Source of the DNA: an uncultured Xanthobacteraceae bacterium
GTDB taxonomy: Bacteria > Pseudomonadota > Alphaproteobacteria > Rhizobiales > Xanthobacteraceae
Direction of reading: 5' to 3'
Assembly (NCBI GenBank): GCA_955652195.1
Contig: CATPBC010000492.1
Coordinates: 1-7,001, forward strand
DNA: 7,001 nt
The notes beneath the pieces were generated by a model. That model worked only from the letters and a program-made list of their open reading frames with translations. It ran no database searches and was not told the origin of the DNA. Positions 6,862 through 7,001 of this stretch are shown here, piece by piece; position 1 is the stretch's first letter; every line of letters begins with the position of its first letter. A program made the position numbers and the translations under genes.

Positions 6862-7001
6862 ATGGCGGCTAAACCACAGAAAATGTCTCAATCCGCGGGT
6901 AAGGCAGGCAAAATCGCCGCCAAAATTACTGGACAGTCCGGCGCGAAAACTACGCCCGCGTTTCCGCCGGATGCGCCGCCGGAAACCACGTTCACTATCA
7001 C
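6862..7001 (+). CDS. Start of an unrecognised Lys/Ala-rich protein, cut by window edge
   Basis: An ATG 12 nt after the stop of the preceding gene opens a frame that stays open to the window end, giving 46 codons. The visible sequence is rich in Lys, Ala and Gln up to about residue 30 (MAAKPQKMSQSAGKAGKIAAK), then turns into a proline-rich stretch (FPPDAPPETT). No signal peptide or domain is recognisable. There is no good Shine-Dalgarno sequence; another ATG at 6883 (residue 8) is possible. The short gap suggests cotranscription with the secreted-protein gene. It could also be chance, since the frame is short. Confidence 0.5.
   Translation, partial: MAAKPQKMSQSAGKAGKIAAKITGQSGAKTTPAFPPDAPPETTFTI

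Overview
The window reads as GC-rich alphaproteobacterial DNA, most likely from the Hyphomicrobiales (Bradyrhizobium/Xanthobacteraceae-like). The evidence is the close resemblance of the oxalyl-CoA/formyl-CoA enzymes and of formate-tetrahydrofolate ligase to those I know from Bradyrhizobium and Methylobacterium, and a small secreted DUF1236-like protein of a type common in this order. The organism is inferred from protein character only.

Bases 1 to about 6147 hold five genes in a row on the minus strand. In transcription order they are a GntR/FadR-type regulator, oxalyl-CoA decarboxylase (oxc), formyl-CoA:oxalate CoA-transferase (frc), a stand-alone formyltransferase resembling the hydrolase domain of 10-formyltetrahydrofolate dehydrogenase, and formate-tetrahydrofolate ligase (fhs, running off the left edge). 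Gaps are 62, 71, 101 and 85 nt, and no convincing intrinsic terminator is seen in any of them, so one oxalate-responsive operon is plausible. Frc and Oxc form the oxalate cycle: Frc moves CoA from formyl-CoA to oxalate and releases formate, and Oxc decarboxylates oxalyl-CoA back to formyl-CoA. Fhs then loads formate onto tetrahydrofolate with ATP, which would feed oxalate carbon into the C1 pool. The formyltransferase between frc and fhs is the unexplained member, because its closest known relatives consume 10-formyl-THF.

Bases 6187-6453 are a 267-nt divergent intergenic region with one AT-rich palindrome (6226-6239) in GC-rich surroundings, the best candidate for an operator or promoter. To its right, on the plus strand, are a small secreted protein of unknown function (6454-6849) and, 12 nt later, the start of an unrecognised Lys/Ala-rich reading frame cut by the window end.

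Points deserving a second look are the FDH-like formyltransferase, a 60-residue histone-like basic extension on Frc that has no alternative start codon to explain it away, a cluster of overlapping mutually exclusive hairpins in front of fhs, and the palindrome upstream of the regulator. I found no mobile element, tRNA, rRNA or CRISPR array.
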